Shown here: positions 43,446 through 52,163 of the stretch, piece by piece | How the letters are laid out: every line of letters begins with the position of its first letter | Position numbering within the stretch: the first letter of the stretch is position 1 | Assembly (NCBI GenBank): GCA_964457945.1 | Contig: CAYWFX010000007.1 | Span: 1 to 64,000 of the forward strand | DNA length: 64,000 nt | Source of the DNA: PHAA01 sp964457945 | GTDB taxonomy: Bacteria > Bacillota > Syntrophomonadia > Syntrophomonadales > Syntrophomonadaceae | Direction of reading: 5' to 3' | The notes under the pieces: generated by a model | Databases searched by the model: none | Told to the model about the DNA's origin: nothing | The model's input: the letters and a program-made list of their open reading frames with translations, nothing else | Program-made: the position numbers and the translations under genes

Positions 43446-44157
43446 GCCTAATATACCAAGTGAGCTGGCTTGGGGAAGAGGTTTATTCAGGTCAGATGGG
43501 ATAATAAGGCAGTTATCCTATCCTGATCTAGACAATATTATTTACCTGCAGGAACAAGTGGTAGAGGGGTTAAAGGATTCCTCTGCCTACTATCCGCTGA
43601 CCAGAGATGAAGTGGCAATGCTGCTGGGCAAGCGGGGGCTAAGTCTGGGGGCTTATAATTCGGAAGAAGAGTTAATTGGATATGCAGCAGCCTACTTTCC
43701 CGGTAACGAAAATGACAATCTAGGATTGGATTTAGCACTATCTGGAAATGAACTTCTGCAGGTTGCCCACATTGAGACAGGTCTGGTTCACCCGTCCTTT
43801 AGAGGCCGAGGTTGGCAAGGCAGCTTGTATCAGGAATTAATTAAAGGCATTGTAAAACAGGATAAGTACCGCTACATATTATCTACTGTCGCCTGTAACA
43901 ACTATCCTGCTTTACGTAATAGCCTCCGACTAAAGCTCTCTATATGCAGTCTGCGAGAAAAATATGGGAATAAACTGCGTTATGTATTGAGTTGTGATTT
44001 ACAGAATCCTTTAAGGATTTGTCCGATTACAATTATAAAATGCCAGAATACAGATATTGAATTGCAGCAAAGGCTGCTCGGGCAGGGTTACTATGGCTTT
44101 GATGTGGAATATGAGACTGATAGGCTAGTAGTTTGTTATGGACTTAAGGACGTTTAA
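43438..44157 (+). CDS. GNAT-family N-acetyltransferase, probable CTG start
   Basis: A GNAT acetyltransferase with the acetyl-CoA loop in ETGLVHPSFRGRGWQGSLYQ. Standard starts give only 199 residues from a GTG at 43558, but the frame is open back to 43432 and encodes a good family N-terminus (IIRQLSYPDLDNIIYLQEQV). The only well-placed start is CTG at 43438, 8 nt after GGAGGT, overlapping the stop of the sensor-MFS gene; this yields 239 residues. ATA at 43501/43504 is the alternative. The substrate is unknown. It precedes alanine racemase by 18 nt. Confidence 0.65.
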   Translation: MDRPNIPSELAWGRGLFRSDGIIRQLSYPDLDNIIYLQEQVVEGLKDSSAYYPLTRDEVAMLLGKRGLSLGAYNSEEELIGYAAAYFPGNENDNLGLDLALSGNELLQVAHIETGLVHPSFRGRGWQGSLYQELIKGIVKQDKYRYILSTVACNNYPALRNSLRLKLSICSLREKYGNKLRYVLSCDLQNPLRICPITIIKCQNTDIELQQRLLGQGYYGFDVEYETDRLVVCYGLKDV

Positions 44158-44175
44158 GGAAATGAGTAATGGGTT

Positions 44176-45300
44176 ATGAACAAAACCAATCTTACTTGGG
44201 CCGAGATTGATCTGTCTGCTTTGCACCAGAATCTGGAGATGGTTCGTAAGCAGTTGATGGTTGGAACTAGAATTATGGCGGTTGTAAAAGCGAATGCCTA
44301 TGGTCATGGAGCAGTGGAAGTTGGCCGGGCGTTGGCAGGTTATGGCGTTAATGCCTTAGCAGTAGCCACGGTAGCTGAGGCTAAGGAATTAAGGCAAAAT
44401 CAAATAAATATTCCTATCCTGGTACTGGGAACAGTTGCCGACCAAAATTATGAGGACTTGTTTGAGCAAGGTCTGGTTCCTACCCTGAACAATCTTGAAA
44501 TGGCTTTCTGTCTGAATAAATGTGGACTAAAGCGGGGTCAAAGAATAAAGACTCACCTGAGAATTGATACCGGGATGGGAAGTTACGGGTTATTGCCCGG
44601 TGAATGTTTAGAATTTGTCAACCAATTAGTGAAAATGGAATATCTGGAGCTGGATGGTATATATACCCATATAAACACCATATATGGAGGGAGAAAAGAA
44701 GATGCTATTAAGCAGGTGAGTAGTTTTGAGCATCTTATGACTCAACTTCGACAAAGGGGAGTACATATTCCTATGGTCCATGCCAGCAGCAGCCCGGCCG
44801 TACTCAAACTACCACAAGCTGAGTACGACATGGTGCGATTAGGAATAGTACTCTACGGGCTGCCCTGTGGGAACGAATATTTAGATGACAAAATTAAGGC
44901 TGTTATGCAAATAAAGACCAGAGTAGTTGCGATAAAAGAGGTAGGAAGCGATTTTGGAGTGGGTTATGGCTGCACTTTTACTACTAGCAGCCCTACTCGC
45001 ATAGCGACCTTGTCTATAGGTTATGCGGATGCCAGTTTTCTGCATTTTCTCAAAGATGGGGAAGTACTTATTTGCAAAGAAAGAGCTCCCATAATCGGGA
45101 AGTCGTGCATGGATCACCTGATTGTAGATGTAACTCATATTAATGATGTTGCGGTGGGTGATGAAGCAGTGGTAATGGGGGAACAGGGTGATCAAAGGAT
45201 AGGTGCTGAGGAGATTGCAATGCGATCTGGAATATGCATGGATAACTGCGACCTGGTTTGTCTGATTAGCTCTAGGGTGCAACGAGTATACAAAAAGTAA
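44176..45300 (+). CDS. alr: Alanine racemase
   Basis: A 374-residue PLP-dependent alanine racemase, which interconverts L- and D-alanine for peptidoglycan. The PLP lysine is in AVVKANAYGHG (Lys near residue 39), the catalytic tyrosine is in GVGYGCTF (near 264), and CMDHLIVDVT and 'YDMVRLGIVLYG' are typical. Length is normal. It is the last gene before a strong terminator and the last of an unbroken plus-strand run that began with the CIS sheath. It may be the housekeeping copy or a dedicated one; the window does not tell. Confidence 0.93.
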   Translation: MNKTNLTWAEIDLSALHQNLEMVRKQLMVGTRIMAVVKANAYGHGAVEVGRALAGYGVNALAVATVAEAKELRQNQINIPILVLGTVADQNYEDLFEQGLVPTLNNLEMAFCLNKCGLKRGQRIKTHLRIDTGMGSYGLLPGECLEFVNQLVKMEYLELDGIYTHINTIYGGRKEDAIKQVSSFEHLMTQLRQRGVHIPMVHASSSPAVLKLPQAEYDMVRLGIVLYGLPCGNEYLDDKIKAVMQIKTRVVAIKEVGSDFGVGYGCTFTTSSPTRIATLSIGYADASFLHFLKDGEVLICKERAPIIGKSCMDHLIVDVTHINDVAVGDEAVVMGEQGDQRIGAEEIAMRSGICMDNCDLVCLISSRVQRVYKK

Positions 45301-45351
45301 ATAAGGGACAAAAGAACCGCCCCCTTGTCCCCCCAGACTATAACCTGTATT

Positions 45352-45385
45352 AGCTACCGACCTCAATCAGGTTGGGTAGCTTTTT
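45352..45385 (+). terminator. Rho-independent terminator after alr
   Basis: AGCTACC (45352-45358) pairs with GGTAGCT (45375-45381), and an inner GACCT/AGGTT extends the stem to a 5-nt loop; TTTTT follows. It ends the long plus-strand CIS/sensor run and abuts the stop codon of the convergent MORN gene. Confidence 0.8.
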
Positions 45386-47093
45386 AATTTGTAGGTCTAA
45401 TTTCCAGGTAATTGATACTCTGGTCATCGTTAAAGAAAAACTTATAAACAAAGCCATCCCGGCGGCATTCCCAAATGTTATTGGGGGGCAGGCTTTCCTG
45501 GTTAACTTGATCTCCCAGAGCTTTTAGTATCTGAGAAGCCTTCATGTCGAGCTTTATTCCCAAAAGTTCCTGCTTGCCGGAAAGAGTAATAGCTCTTACT
45601 ACTTGATTATCTTTCGGTCCAGGAGAAGACAGTTCAAAACTCATAGCCATATCTTTATAACTTATTGATCGAATTATCCCTATATCTGCCTTATTCTCGG
45701 ATTTACCAACAAGCTCGTCGATCTTTTTCTCGGATAGATTCATAAAGCCCTCATAGTTAGGCTGGTTGTTTTTAAAGAAGCCATGGAATATAACTTCTTC
45801 ATTGGAGTTATAAAGGGTGCCAAGGCCGTCAAAACTTCCCCCGTTAAAATTACCCTCATATTTTTTCTTGCCTTTCTCATCTAAAAGCAAACCTTGGCCT
45901 TTATAGGAGCCTAATTCAAAAGTACCGCTATATTTTACTTGGCCATTCGGATAAAACTCACTACCCTTTCCGGAATAAGTCCCGTTTTTAAATTCACCTT
46001 GGTAGATCATTTTCCCTTCATTATTGTACATCTCTCCCGGTCCTTCAGGATGACCGTCCAGGAAGGCTCCTTTGTAGAGGACCTTACCCGCTTCTGAAAC
46101 CAGCTGACCTTGTCCGGCACCGGAGCCAGCCAAAAAATCTCCTTTATAGATTAACAGACCCGCGTCATTATACATCTCGCCTTTTCCATTCGTCAGTCCG
46201 GCTTTAAATTCACCCTGATAGGCCAGCTTACCCTTTTGATTATATAGCTTACCTTGGCCTTCATAGTACCCGCCGGCAAATGCACCTTCATATTTTAGTT
46301 CTTGGTCGGGCCAATACTCCACCCCTTGACCGGAGTATACTCCGCTGATAAACTGGCCAACGTAGACTAGCTGCTCATCTTCATTGTATAACTTACCCTG
46401 GCCTTCATACTGGTTGTTTAAAAAGTTCCCTTCATATTTTAATCCCTTATTAATATAGTACTCACGTCCCTGGCCGGTGTAACAGCCACTGACAAATTTT
46501 CCGACGTATATGTATTTGCCCTTCATATTAAATAATTTTCCCTGTCCATCATAGACACCGTTGGCGATACTGCCTTCATACTTTTTCTTACCATTTTCAT
46601 AATACATGGTTCCATTTCCGTGCATAATGCTGTTTTTGCATTGTCCTTCATAAATAAGGCTGCCATTTTCATAGATTTTGCCGTAACCATCATAAACACC
46701 GCCTACCATATCACCTTCATAAATGAGCTGGTTTTTTTCGTCAAATAGCATAACCTTTCCGCTATATATAAGGGGAGTGCCGGAACTTATATGTATGATT
46801 TCATAACCCCTAATTTTGGCACTTACAATAGGAGTAAACTTGTAAACCCCATAGCTTAAAAGCGCTACCACAATCAATACTATTAGGATTAGCTTTTTGG
46901 AAATAAGCCGCTCGCCTATGCCAACATAATCTGCAACGGAAGCTTCTTTTTTGTTCCAGATATCTTTTACCATTAGGGTCAACTTCTGGATTATGGTCAT
47001 AGGTAGTTTTTTAAATTGTTTTATCCAGTTTTTTAATATGGAAATCATTGGTTTTACTACCGGGCCAAATATTTTAAGAAAGAATTTTTCCAT
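45384..47093 (-). CDS. MORN-repeat membrane protein
   Basis: A 569-residue protein. After a basic N-terminal helix region comes one membrane segment (about 68-88, LILIVLIVVALLSYGVYKF) and then about 13-14 MORN repeats (about 110-440) of roughly 23 residues, each of the form YxGxFxxGxYxGxGxxY. MORN arrays bind lipids or proteins. The last ~110 residues form a separate domain with no recognised family. The frame is open to 47114, but the ATG at 47093 follows TAGGAGTGA. It is convergent with alr and divergent from the propeller-cyclase-like gene. No enzyme motif is seen, so it is likely a surface or envelope scaffold. Confidence 0.85.
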   Translation of the reverse strand: MEKFFLKIFGPVVKPMISILKNWIKQFKKLPMTIIQKLTLMVKDIWNKKEASVADYVGIGERLISKKLILIVLIVVALLSYGVYKFTPIVSAKIRGYEIIHISSGTPLIYSGKVMLFDEKNQLIYEGDMVGGVYDGYGKIYENGSLIYEGQCKNSIMHGNGTMYYENGKKKYEGSIANGVYDGQGKLFNMKGKYIYVGKFVSGCYTGQGREYYINKGLKYEGNFLNNQYEGQGKLYNEDEQLVYVGQFISGVYSGQGVEYWPDQELKYEGAFAGGYYEGQGKLYNQKGKLAYQGEFKAGLTNGKGEMYNDAGLLIYKGDFLAGSGAGQGQLVSEAGKVLYKGAFLDGHPEGPGEMYNNEGKMIYQGEFKNGTYSGKGSEFYPNGQVKYSGTFELGSYKGQGLLLDEKGKKKYEGNFNGGSFDGLGTLYNSNEEVIFHGFFKNNQPNYEGFMNLSEKKIDELVGKSENKADIGIIRSISYKDMAMSFELSSPGPKDNQVVRAITLSGKQELLGIKLDMKASQILKALGDQVNQESLPPNNIWECRRDGFVYKFFFNDDQSINYLEIRPTN

Positions 47094-47368
47094 AAAGTAT
47101 TCACTCCTAATCAACAGAACTTATTTATTATTATACAGGATTATACAAGATTAGCGATAAATAATAGAGATATTAGGTGAAAACGGATAATAATAAAAAT
47201 TAGGGATTTTAATGGTATTTGTAAGCGAATCATATAAAAACAAGACATATATTGGGTAATCTGATAAAATAATTAATATGTAAAAACGACAAGATTCTAT
47301 TGAAAGCTTATTCGAAAGTATTTTTAAAGATTATGCAATTAAATCAATCTATGTACAGGGGTGTAAAG

Positions 47369-50146
47369 ATGAGAAAAAAACTAGTGATACCAATAATTAT
47401 ATTGAGTTCTATAGTGTTACTCTCTTTATTGCTTTTAACCTATAAAGAGCTATTATCTCAGTCCCCACTGAAAAAGGGCCTGCCTATTCAAAATCTCTCC
47501 GCTATAACTTCTGACTCAAATGGCAATCTTTATATGATAGTCGCAGCACGTAGAAATATTATAAAGATAGACAAAGATGGCATCTGCCAGTACACCATTG
47601 AACCTGCGGGCAGTGATAAGAATGAGATGTACTTATTTAGTGATGTGACAGTTGACAAGGAAGGCAATCTTTATGTCCGGCGTACCGACCTGGATAGTAA
47701 AGGAATGTATGTTGAAGCCGAAAGCGTACTATGTTATTCTGCTCAAGGCCAACTTATAAGGGTTCTTCACCGGGTTGATTATAGCGGAGATAACCGTCCC
47801 TTGAGGGCTGGGAACATCAAATCGCTGCAGTTAAAGGACGATCGCCTTTTTTTCCACTATGTGCAACCGGATCGGGATTACCTTTACAGTATTAGCCTCA
47901 AGGATTATTCAATCAACAAATATATTATTGCCTACCTGCCTTCTAACTCTTACCTGTCGGACATTACAGGTACAGTACCGGGAGAGATATATTACAGTAC
48001 CCAGCGAGGAGAAATTTATGGGATAAGTGCCAATGGGGATTCAAAGCTGCTCTATCCCGCGGCAATTAGCATTAACCCCGGAGCTGGACAGACTTTAGAT
48101 CGAACTTTCCCGCTTCAGTTAAAACTTCACCAGGACAAGTTATATTTTATTGATACCTTTGCCAATGAAATTCGTTGCTTGTCAACCAAGGAAGCGGACC
48201 CTGGAAAAACTGTTTTTTCTCAGGTTAACCTAGGTAGCAGCGGAAAATTATCGGTGCTTAAAGATATGGTGCTGGGGGCAGATGGCAGCCTGACAGTTGC
48301 GGTTCGTGACCGGATTTATAAATTAGATGCGAATGGTCAGTTGCTAAATATTGTAGAGCAGGCTTCCCAAGCATCAAAAACCATAGTTTTGCGATGGTTC
48401 GCATGGATATTGCCTTTGGTATTGCTGGGGCTGTTTCTATACCTAATTCGCTACATATATATAGAAATTATGCAGCGCCGGGTTTCTCTAGTAGTTAAAC
48501 AGATTCTAGTATTTACTCCCATAATAATAATCGCCATGGTTTTTCTATCCTGGTTTATCTACCAGCAATTTGCAGACCGGGAGGAGAAAGAAGTCTACAG
48601 ACAACTGGTGGTACTTACTCGAACTGGACTAAATAGATTTGACCCGGTACGGCTGGAACATATAAGCAGTCCCCGGGATTATATGAATGATGATTACCGT
48701 TATTTGCGTGAGCTTACGATTGAGTCTCAGATCCACCGGGGAAGCAATGGGGAAAGTCAACTGGATGAGGCTGGACTTTACAGCGCTATATATAAACTGG
48801 AAAATGACAAGCTTTATGCTATTGTTGACTATGATAATAGTGTTAATATGTACCGTCCCATATCTATAGCCGGTGAATTTAAACGGGTTTTGGACAGCCA
48901 GCAGATGGTTACTGACAAAGCTAATGATGAAAACGGAAGCTGGATGTTTGCTATGGCTCCAATTTTTGATTCTAATGCTAAGATCATTGGTATTTATGAA
49001 TCAGGGGTGGATCGAAGCGGGTTCAACCAGGAAAGAATGGAACTATTTAAAGGTATAGCCAAGAACATTGGCTATATTACCCTGGGAATAATATGTATAT
49101 TCATGCTGGTTACCTATTTTCAACTCCTATCTATCCGTAGGCTGCGGAGCAGTGTGGCAGAAATAGCACAGGGCAACTGGGAAACTGCAGCAGCTGTAGA
49201 TAGTGGTGATGAAGTAGCCGACCTGGGAGCCAGTGTTAACGACATGGCTGCTAATATTTGGCACTATATTCAGGAAATAACGGACTTAAGTGAGGCCTAT
49301 CATCGTTTTGTACCTCAACAATTCCTAAATTTATTGGGCAAGAAGAGTATTGTTGATGTAAAGCTAGGTGATCAGGTAAGACAGGATATGAGCATATTTT
49401 CTCTGAATATTCATTCTTTTTACCAGCTTTCCAAGACAATGCGGCCAGAAGATAATTTTAATTTTATAAAGTCCTATTTAAATTGGATGGGACCAGTTAT
49501 TAGGGACAATAATGGTCTGATAGACAAATATACAGGGCCAGGATTCCTGGCACTTTTTCCCGACCAAGCCAACGAAGCAGTGCAGGCGGCTCTAGAATTG
49601 AGAACTAGGCTGGTCGAATATAATGAAGGCAGAGTCAGGGCAGGCTATTTACCCGTAGATATAGGAATCGGAATTCACAAAGGGCCGCTTATGCTCGGAA
49701 TAATCGGTGAAGAGAGAAGAATGGCGGGAACAGTTATTTCTGATAATGTAAACGTGGCTTCCTTCCTTCAATTACTAACCGGCAAGCTTGCTTGCGCCAT
49801 TATTATAACCGAGGAAATCCTTAAAGCAATGGAAAATGCTCATCTTTACCAATACCGAAGCCTGGGCAGGATACAGTCAGAGGGTCGAGATGAACCTTTG
49901 CTTTTATATGATGTATTTCAGGGAGAAGCTGAACATATTCGAATATTAAAATTAGAAAGCAAAGAACTATTTGAGGAGGGGATAGTACTCTTCCAGGATG
50001 GTTATTTCTACGATGCCCGCAGCAAGTTCATAGAGGTTATTAAACGCAACCGCCAAGACGAGATTGCCAGGATCTATTTTTACCTTTGTGAGGAGTACGA
50101 TAAAAGTAGTCCGCCTGAGGGATGGAATGGGACTCTGTTAATGTAA
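47369..50146 (+). CDS. Propeller-sensor-HAMP receptor with degenerate nucleotide-cyclase domain
   Basis: A 925-residue membrane receptor. Helix 1 (about 5-25) is followed by an extracytoplasmic propeller (about 40-330, NGNLYMIVAARRN and similar blades), two helices (about 345-415), a second sensor domain, another helix (about 580-605), HAMP (about 610-665) and a class III cyclase-like domain (about 685-860). The metal-binding Asp residues are replaced: FSLNIHSF instead of FADIxGF, and TGPGFLALF instead of GDGxMAxF; the late Arg (NxAxRL) reads NVASFL. It is therefore probably a pseudo-cyclase that signals by conformation. The ATG at 47369 follows CAGGGGTG. DUF4280 follows. Confidence 0.75.
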   Translation: MRKKLVIPIIILSSIVLLSLLLLTYKELLSQSPLKKGLPIQNLSAITSDSNGNLYMIVAARRNIIKIDKDGICQYTIEPAGSDKNEMYLFSDVTVDKEGNLYVRRTDLDSKGMYVEAESVLCYSAQGQLIRVLHRVDYSGDNRPLRAGNIKSLQLKDDRLFFHYVQPDRDYLYSISLKDYSINKYIIAYLPSNSYLSDITGTVPGEIYYSTQRGEIYGISANGDSKLLYPAAISINPGAGQTLDRTFPLQLKLHQDKLYFIDTFANEIRCLSTKEADPGKTVFSQVNLGSSGKLSVLKDMVLGADGSLTVAVRDRIYKLDANGQLLNIVEQASQASKTIVLRWFAWILPLVLLGLFLYLIRYIYIEIMQRRVSLVVKQILVFTPIIIIAMVFLSWFIYQQFADREEKEVYRQLVVLTRTGLNRFDPVRLEHISSPRDYMNDDYRYLRELTIESQIHRGSNGESQLDEAGLYSAIYKLENDKLYAIVDYDNSVNMYRPISIAGEFKRVLDSQQMVTDKANDENGSWMFAMAPIFDSNAKIIGIYESGVDRSGFNQERMELFKGIAKNIGYITLGIICIFMLVTYFQLLSIRRLRSSVAEIAQGNWETAAAVDSGDEVADLGASVNDMAANIWHYIQEITDLSEAYHRFVPQQFLNLLGKKSIVDVKLGDQVRQDMSIFSLNIHSFYQLSKTMRPEDNFNFIKSYLNWMGPVIRDNNGLIDKYTGPGFLALFPDQANEAVQAALELRTRLVEYNEGRVRAGYLPVDIGIGIHKGPLMLGIIGEERRMAGTVISDNVNVASFLQLLTGKLACAIIITEEILKAMENAHLYQYRSLGRIQSEGRDEPLLLYDVFQGEAEHIRILKLESKELFEEGIVLFQDGYFYDARSKFIEVIKRNRQDEIARIYFYLCEEYDKSSPPEGWNGTLLM

Positions 50147-50221
50147 ACTCCTACAGTGAAAATGAGATAAAGGCAGTACGTTTAACACCTGATAATATTG
50201 AAAAATGGGAGGTTATAAACT

Positions 50222-50608
50222 ATGGGATGCCTGGTGTGCAATGGAGCATTGTTGCAGTGTAGTTTTGGAGTGGCTCCCACCCCCCTGACAGTTTTGCCCA
50301 AAAATAAGGTTATGGCTACTATGCCTGCAGCTACTATTATGGATAATGTAGCATTTATGAATATAATTCCTTTTGGAATGTGTTCCTCAATGGCGAATCC
50401 AGCGGTTGCCTCGGCCACGGCTGCTGCCTGGGGTGTACTTACCCCCATGCCCTGTACCCCGATGACAGCTGCCCCCTGGGCTCCTGGGTGTCCCACGGTG
50501 TTAATTGCCAACTTTCCTGCTCTTAATGATAGCTCCAAGCTGATGTGCAGTTATGGGGGAGTGATTCAAATACTCTTTGGCGGACAAGTTCAAACCCAGG
50601 TACCATAG
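50222..50608 (+). CDS. DUF4280 PAAR-like protein
   Basis: A 128-residue Cys/Pro/Met-rich protein of the DUF4280 family, a PAAR relative. It begins with MGCLVCNGALLQCSFG and continues with TVLPKNKVMATMPAATIMDN, 'TPMPCTPMTAAPWAPG' and a final 'CSYGGVIQILFGG', all standard for DUF4280. PAAR-like proteins cap and sharpen the VgrG/gp5 spike and can carry effectors. No PAAR gene exists in the main CIS cassette, so this is the best tip candidate even though it lies about 20 kb from the spike gene. GGGAGGT precedes its ATG. Confidence 0.85.
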   Translation: MGCLVCNGALLQCSFGVAPTPLTVLPKNKVMATMPAATIMDNVAFMNIIPFGMCSSMANPAVASATAAAWGVLTPMPCTPMTAAPWAPGCPTVLIANFPALNDSSKLMCSYGGVIQILFGGQVQTQVP

Positions 50609-50634
50609 AATGGGTGACTATACTCATTCTATTT
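50605..50634 (+). terminator. Terminator after DUF4280
   Basis: ATAGAATGGGT (50605-50615) pairs with ACTCATTCTAT (50622-50632) with one G-U pair and a 6-nt loop; TT then A follow. The stop codon lies in the stem. The short T tail makes it moderate. Confidence 0.55.
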
Positions 50635-50747
50635 ATTACGCAGAGCTATAAGCTGCCTGGAGATCTCACAACGTCAACCTCATAAGCCCTCCCAAATGTA
50701 AAAGGACATTTGCTTTGCTTAGGCAAGGTTTACAGCTTAGCCCACAA

Positions 50748-51935
50748 TTAATCTATGAAATTATTCAGCCTGAGGGTATCCCATATTTTAATGGCCATAT
50801 AAAGATTTACCCGGGTTTCCATTTTGGATAGATCAAGATTCAGCAGGTTTTCAATCTTATTTACCCGGTAGTAAAGGGTGTTAATGTGTATAAACAGACT
50901 ATCTGCGGTGAACTTCCAGTTAAAGCTGTTATCCAGTAGCTGTCTCAGTGTAGATAACAGTTCGCCGTGGTTGCTCTTATCATTATCCATCATTTTACCC
51001 AGGGTTTTATAACAAAAGTTTTTTAGCAATTTACTGTCCTGGGAGAATATTAGTGAGGCTATGCCCAGTTCTGAAAACTGCTGGGCAAAATTCTTAGCTC
51101 CCATAAGCCGGGGTAGAGTCAAGGCAATACGAGCTTCATGGAAACTTTTTTTGATATCTGTCAATGGATATGCCTGTCCTACACCCTCAGATAATATTAG
51201 CTTAAATGAGCTTTCTATAGACTCCTTATGCTTGAGTATCCTGGGCCAGTCGGGATCTAACTCCAGACTATCCTTCATGTTGCGAACTGATATGATAGAA
51301 ATAAGACAATTTGACCATGCCACGGGGATGAACTCAAACAGGTTTTTTTGCTGATAGTACCTGGAATAGGTACATATTGACTGCCAATCGATATCATGCC
51401 TGACTTCATCAACTTCTATTATGGCTACATAGTAAGTTGCCTGCACATTTAAATCAGCATCACTAAATTTTATGATATCCACAATATTTTCGTTGCTGGG
51501 GAAGAACAGATATTCACCTAGTTTACGTGCAAAGGTTTCTGTATTTTTGTCTAATTTAGTTAGATTGGAAAAATAACACTTTATCGCCAATTTGGCTTCA
51601 ATTAGTATTGTGAGGGTTGAGGCCAGCATTTTCTTGGGGATATTTTTAACGATTATATATGCGGTTTTACCATTGCATTCAACCGGATATGAAAGATATT
51701 TTTCAGTTTCCTGGTAATAATAGTCGGGGCTGTTATTATGGGATGGAAGCTGAATAAAAACGTTATCAATCCCAGCAGAATTTATGGGCAGATTCGGATG
51801 GTGTATTAGGCCGTTGTGATCCACAATTATTATGGATCGCTTTATTGATTTTTCCAGGTATGAAGCCACATAGCCCAGTCCCTCTTCAAGTAGTCCATCA
51901 ATTAATTGATATGCACTTCTCGCTGCAATTGACAT
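50748..51935 (-). CDS. PucR/CdaR-type transcriptional regulator
   Basis: A 395-residue regulator. The N-terminal ~130 residues form a sensory region, a GGDEF-like degenerate domain lies in the middle, and the C-terminal PucR helix-turn-helix is clear: FIHINTLYYRVNKIENLLNLDL near residues 350-375, split here by the usual Arg-x-x-x-Ile pattern. This family controls catabolic genes in response to small acids or purines. A good GAGGTGATG precedes its ATG. It is divergent from the sigma-54 activator gene, with a 228-nt shared promoter region. Target genes may be the flavoprotein/cytochrome genes beyond. Confidence 0.85.
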   Translation of the reverse strand: MSIAARSAYQLIDGLLEEGLGYVASYLEKSIKRSIIIVDHNGLIHHPNLPINSAGIDNVFIQLPSHNNSPDYYYQETEKYLSYPVECNGKTAYIIVKNIPKKMLASTLTILIEAKLAIKCYFSNLTKLDKNTETFARKLGEYLFFPSNENIVDIIKFSDADLNVQATYYVAIIEVDEVRHDIDWQSICTYSRYYQQKNLFEFIPVAWSNCLISIISVRNMKDSLELDPDWPRILKHKESIESSFKLILSEGVGQAYPLTDIKKSFHEARIALTLPRLMGAKNFAQQFSELGIASLIFSQDSKLLKNFCYKTLGKMMDNDKSNHGELLSTLRQLLDNSFNWKFTADSLFIHINTLYYRVNKIENLLNLDLSKMETRVNLYMAIKIWDTLRLNNFID

Positions 51936-52163
51936 AATACATCACCTCAACTCTAATTCTATTGCAACATACATGCCAACCAGAAATAGTTTGGGTTTCA
52001 AGGCGAGTATCTCAGTGTTTATTGCACATAAACGCTTAAAAAGAATTCTCAATATCGTACATAAGATAGCTGATATGTGACGCGAGTAGATATAAATGTG
52101 CTATTATGAGAATTAAATAATGAGTAAATACGAAATAAGACCAGTAAGGGGTGATAGAGTAAC

